From Neospora caninum Liverpool (lineage: Eukaryota > Apicomplexa > Conoidasida > Eucoccidiorida > Sarcocystidae), in assembly GCF_000208865.1 (NCBI RefSeq), contig NC_018389.1:1178001-1242000 (forward strand): DNA of 64,000 bases, in the 5' to 3' direction. Below the pieces are notes generated by a model. The model saw only the letters and a list, made by a program, of their open reading frames with translations. It was not told where the DNA came from and searched no databases. The position numbers were made by a program, and so were the translations under genes. Shown piece after piece: positions 60,001 through 64,000 of the stretch. The first letter of the stretch is position 1, and every line of letters begins with the position of its first letter.

Positions 60001-62832
60001 AGAGTGCCAAGTGGTCCCCCTTGGTCACGCATCTCCAGAGGAGGCTCACATTTTTTTCTCCGTCGTTTCTCTCCTTTCCTCTCTACTTCTGGCTGGCGCA
60101 CCCTCTCGCACTCTCTTTTCCTCTCGTTTCGTCATCTCTTTCCTCTCTCCTGTGTCGCCTGCGATGTGGATTTTCAGGCGTTCTTCACGCGGAGCCGCGA
60201 AGAGTTTGAGAGGCTGTTGAAGGCGGGGGTAGTCATGACCAACTACTCGCATGTCCTTCTCCTTCTTCTTCGTCTGCGGCAGCTGTGTTGTCATCCTTCC
60301 CTCGTTACAGCCCGAAGCCGAGACCTGCAGGAGCGCATTCTCTCGGGAAGCACAGAGGACGTTGATCGCCTTCTTGGTTCCCTTATTCGACGAAAAGAGA
60401 CGGGCGATGCCACTGCAGAGGCAGACCGCGTAGGCTAATGAGGGGATCTCCACTCTTCTCGTATTCGTACTGTTTCCCCTCGCCGTGCTGGTCCTTATCC
60501 AGAGGTGTCCTCTGCGTCGCGTTGGTTCTTCTCTCTCGCTTCTCGCCTAGCTTCTTGCATATCTGGGTTTTCTTCCACCTGTTTCTCCTGCTGGTGTTTG
60601 CCTAGTTTTCTGCCCTCCGTATTTCCGTCTTCAGAGCTCATCTCTCTCTCTGCGATCCTTCCTCTTTTCTCTTCCCATTACAGCTTCTTTCCTTTTGCCC
60701 CGGTGGTTTTCGTGCGAGCCGCCGTCCTTCTGTCGATGCTTTTCGCGTGCCATCCTGGTCTCTCTGTCCCCCCTTGTCTGCTCGTTTCCTCCGTCCTCTT
60801 GTTGGAGTCTTCCCCGTGACTAGGTAGGAATTTTTATGCAGGTATGATACAACCAAACGAAGATGAAACAGATGAAAAGTTTTGCGCCACTCGATTCCCT
60901 TCTTTGAATTGCTAAACAGTCAAAACTGGATCCTCTAATGTGTTTGCATCCACTTTGCTTCATCTCAGGCGTCGCCGCTCTTCGTGAGCAGCGTCGTGCA
61001 GGAGGTGCGAGAAGGTCGCGTGGAAGATTGCCCGATCTGTCTGGATTTCCCTGCCGAGCCAGTCCTGCTGGTTTCGTGTTGCCACACGCTCTGCCACTCT
61101 TGTGCGATGAATTTGTTGCGGAGAAAGCGGAATGAGTGCCCGATTTGTCGGCGGAAATTCGAGCGGAATCAAGTCATGCTTCTTCCCCCGCCAGCACTTC
61201 TCTCTGGGGCGAGTGCCGAAGCAAGTAAAACGGCCGAGCTCGACGGGGAGGAGGCTCAGAGAGAGACGGCCGGAGGCGTTGCTCCGACCTCGTCTGCTGA
61301 TGAGGCGGGAAAGAACGGGAGCAGCGCAAGCAAGAACGAACAGGGACGAGAAAAGAAAGACGAAGAGTTCTTCTTCAGCACCAAACTCAAGGTTGCTATT
61401 GCTCTGGTGGCAGAGGACGTGCGACAAGGCCGCAGCTGTGTCATCTTTTCACAGTGGACGTCGATGCTGGACACGATCGAGAGAGGCTTTGCTGAGTACG
61501 AGAGACAGAGAAGAAGCAAAGAGGCGAACGCGGATCAGGCACCTATTCTGCCGTACAGGAGACTCGATGGCAGTATGACTAGCTCACAAAGACAGGCGGT
61601 TTTATCCTGGTTCGCCCACAGCAAGAGCGCTGCAAATGAGCCTGCGTTCTGGGCCGAACAGGAGGCAGATGGAGGAAGAGGTGGGAGCAAATCGCTTTCC
61701 TCCGGCCCCAGAAAGAGCCAAGACCGCGACGGGGGGCCGTTCGCGGGAATTTTCCAAGATCTCAGGGACGCGAAAGATGGCGCGAGGGAGACAGCGGAAG
61801 CGGCAACGAGGAGCGAGACAGCAGACGGACGCGCGCTTCAGAGGCAGCCCGGCGGGGAAGGACGCATTCTTCTTTGTTCTTTGAAGGCGGGGAATGTGGG
61901 GTTGAACCTCACGCGAGCGTCCCGGTGTTACCTCATGGACGGCTGGTGGAACCCTCAAGTGGAAAACCAAGCTATGAAACGGATCTGGCGATTCGGCCAG
62001 GTGAGACAGTAAACAGCGGTGTGCCGGTACAATCGTTTTGTTTGCTCAGTTCCTTCTTCCACGGTTTTTTTCGGGAACTAGGTACAAACAAGGAGGCTGT
62101 GTGGGCACTATGGGTTGGATTTCCCTTCTCTGTCTTATTGAAGAGTTGCACTGCAGTCCTAGTACTCAGGCCCGAGGGGGAGAACACGGGACTTGTTGCA
62201 GTTTGTGTCGAGATCTTCGTGCGGGTATATCGTGACTTCGTGTGTGTTTTGAAGCGGCCGGTGGGGCTCTGTGATTCCTTCTGCGACAAAGGTTTCTGCG
62301 CTGTGTTGACTTTCGCCGGTTTTTCTAGGACAAACCCGTGAAGGTGGTCCGCTTTGTATGTGTGCGGACCGTCGAAGAGCGTCTAGAAGAAATCAAGGAA
62401 TTCAAAGGCTGGATGGCCCGGGGCGTCTGCGAGGTTGGTTCAGGCGTGGATGACGTTGACGGACAGGGCGCCCCGAGTTCTGGAAGGCCAGAGTCATTTG
62501 ACGAAGATAAACAACGGGGTCGTCTCTCTATCGACGAGTTGAAACGGCTATTCAGAGGCTTCGAAACCGAAGAGCTCGCGGGTGCAGAAATGCATGACAC
62601 CCGGAGATATCCCGGCCCCGCGCTCGAACACTTGGGGACCGATGAAGTGGGTAGTTACAGCACAGAGGGCAGCGCCGAATCTGCTACAGAGGCATCACCC
62701 GAGCGGCCAGATACCGGCGGCGCACAGCAGGTGCGGATGCCGTCCCGGCCCGCCGCACTCGAGGCTGCAGAAGCGTCGATGGAAAAGGTAGGCAGTGCAT
62801 CCAACAGCAGCTTACAGCAGGCACACGTATAG
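54057..62832 (+). CDS. RAD5: RAD5/HLTF-type SNF2 helicase with RING finger
   Basis: RAD5/HLTF proteins are nuclear SNF2 ATPases and RING E3 ubiquitin ligases that polyubiquitinate PCNA and remodel stalled replication forks. Exons: 54057-55064, 55464-55811, 55920-56044, 56351-58162, 58698-58828, 59213-59382, 60178-60429, 60969-62000, 62329-62832; 5,382 nt, 1,793 residues. Order: UBA-like helices (residues about 18-60), low-complexity linker, degenerate HIRAN-like region (about 305-400), SNF2 N-lobe with GDAMGLGKT (about 807), [25 protein letters not shown] (about 1073) and [10 protein letters not shown], then [36 protein letters not shown] (about 1302-1345), and C-lobe [27 protein letters not shown] and RIWRFGQ. 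The order with RING inside the helicase is diagnostic. It is longer than yeast Rad5 (1,169) because of inserts rich in S, A, E and R. Start chosen as the first ATG (54057) in frame with the UBA-like segment; an upstream start in the same frame is possible. Confidence 0.95.
58163..58697 (+). other. GC-AG intron in the RAD5-like gene
   Basis: The exon ending AACGCAG at 58162 is followed by GCAAGA, and the next coding block starts after TTTTTTCCAG at 58697 with [12 protein letters not shown]. Joining AG to GTGG restores the helicase motif in frame. No GT donor nearby gives this phase, so this is a likely GC-AG intron with the usual AG|GCAAG context. Confidence 0.75.
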
Positions 62833-64000
62833 CACTGGCGAGGAAGGCACCGCTGGTGAACAGAGTTGCTGAGAGGCCTTCCGTGGTTGTCTTAGATCCG
62901 CACCGGAGAAAAAACTGAAGGGTGAAGCAATGGGGAAGTGAGGTTTTCGAAGATCAATTGGTACGCTGTGGCGAGAAGCACAAATGCGAAAAACCATCTC
63001 GGCAGGATGGCAACTAAAGCCGCAGGGTGCATCGTGTCGTCTCGCATGATACAACGGCGCAGCATGCCCCGTTAGAAGAAGGCCTTACTCACTTCTGTCG
63101 CTCAACGTGAGGAGGAGAGTCACCCAGATAATTTGTCGAGTGTCGACAGCTACATCGGTGACAATGCAAAGAGGACAGAGGCAGCTGCTGTAGAGTCGAA
63201 CCTTGCAGCAGAACGACAGGTAAATCTCGCTGAGGTACCATGGTTGCGAGTCCTCTCGACGGAGGTAAATAGAGGAAATCAGAAGAGGAAAAGATGGAGA
63301 TAAACATTCCATTTCAGTGGTAACCGCGAGGGCGCTGTGCAACGTCACTTGTGGACGAGAAGAATCTTGTCCTGAGGCGAGCTCTCAGCGGTAAGACAGT
63401 TGAGTGTTCATTCTCAAGGTGTCCGTTCTTTTCTGTCATGCCAATCCTCTCAACAGTCTCTTGCGCGAGCTTTCCAGTTTTCAACAGAGCTAATGATTGG
63501 ACCCATCCACGTGATTATTACGAAATGGAAAGCGAATTCCATGGTGGCCTGGTATGCTGCGAGATGTATTTGAGTGTTTCGGAAAGGTGTCAGAGATTAC
63601 GCTTGTCTGAAACGTTACTGTTCTTGACTTCAGTGGAAGCATCTGGTACCGTTATGTACCACCATGAACGAAACCTGTCGGAATTCGATCCCGACCGTCT
63701 GCGAGCGTGGACGCAATTCGATGAGGTATGCCTCAAGTTGCTCTGTCTTGTCATCCGCGATCCAGAACTGTACAACTCAAATCGAGTAAATAAACATTAT
63801 AGTACCTAGGATACTGAATATTACTCCAGTGATCAGATTCAGACAACCAACTTCTTTATGAGTGATGTACATCATGGCCCCACTGGACTACGGTGCCCTT
63901 ACAGGCATGGCGCGACGCCCCTTTGCAGCAGGTTCGCTGTCGTCTGTCCTGAGTGCGTCACTCTGTGACCGTAGCAGCAGCTGTATGATTGATTCGGTGG
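62833..64000. other. Region downstream of the RAD5-like gene
   Basis: Holds the RAD5-like 3' UTR. An open frame of 152 codons (63351-63809, plus) has no recognisable domain and no clear splice sites. It could be an exon of a gene extending past the window, but nothing in the sequence proves coding function. Confidence 0.4.

Overview
The window looks like nuclear DNA of a coccidian apicomplexan (Toxoplasma, Neospora, Hammondia or Besnoitia-like). The evidence is intron-rich genes with canonical GT-AG splice sites, AT-dinucleotide microsatellites inside introns, a CPW-WPC protein (a family known from apicomplexans and close relatives), and divergent eukaryotic housekeeping genes. No prokaryotic operons, CRISPR arrays, insertion sequences or rRNA genes were seen. 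Gene models were built by hand from open frames, splice consensus and phase, so exon ends are inferences. Three models (NSF, the SFM1-like methyltransferase and RAD5) close to complete reading frames in multiples of three, and the CPW-WPC model does so in each of its variants.

Layout from left to right. (1) 0.2-8.6 kb, plus strand: the 3' part of a gene encoding a chain of degenerate EF-hand (calmodulin-like) units, with two compensating frameshifts near 7.6 kb. (2) 10.5-17.8 kb and 20.8-29.7 kb, minus strand: two tandem paralogous multi-exon genes for predicted secreted or membrane-inserted proteins. Each has a hydrophobic N-terminal segment, a proline-rich repetitive region unique to that copy, and a shared body spread over about ten homologous exons. 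I do not recognise this family; it is the best candidate here for an undescribed protein system. (3) 32.7-43.1 kb, minus: a complete NSF/Sec18 AAA ATPase (19 exons, 726 residues). (4) 44.9-47.9 kb, minus: a secreted protein with five CPW-WPC domains, cut by about 18 very short introns. (5) 49.1-51.7 kb, minus: a complete SFM1-type SPOUT methyltransferase (9 exons, 214 residues). (6) 54.1-62.8 kb, plus: a RAD5/HLTF-type SNF2 helicase with an embedded RING finger (9 exons, 1,793 residues), divergently arranged with the methyltransferase.

Functionally the window mixes core cell biology (NSF in SNARE recycling, RAD5 in replication-damage tolerance, SFM1 in ribosomal-protein methylation) with parasite-specific secreted proteins (CPW-WPC, the paralog pair). 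Nothing suggests that these genes act in one pathway. The first exon of each paralog and the true 5' end of the EF-hand gene were not located.
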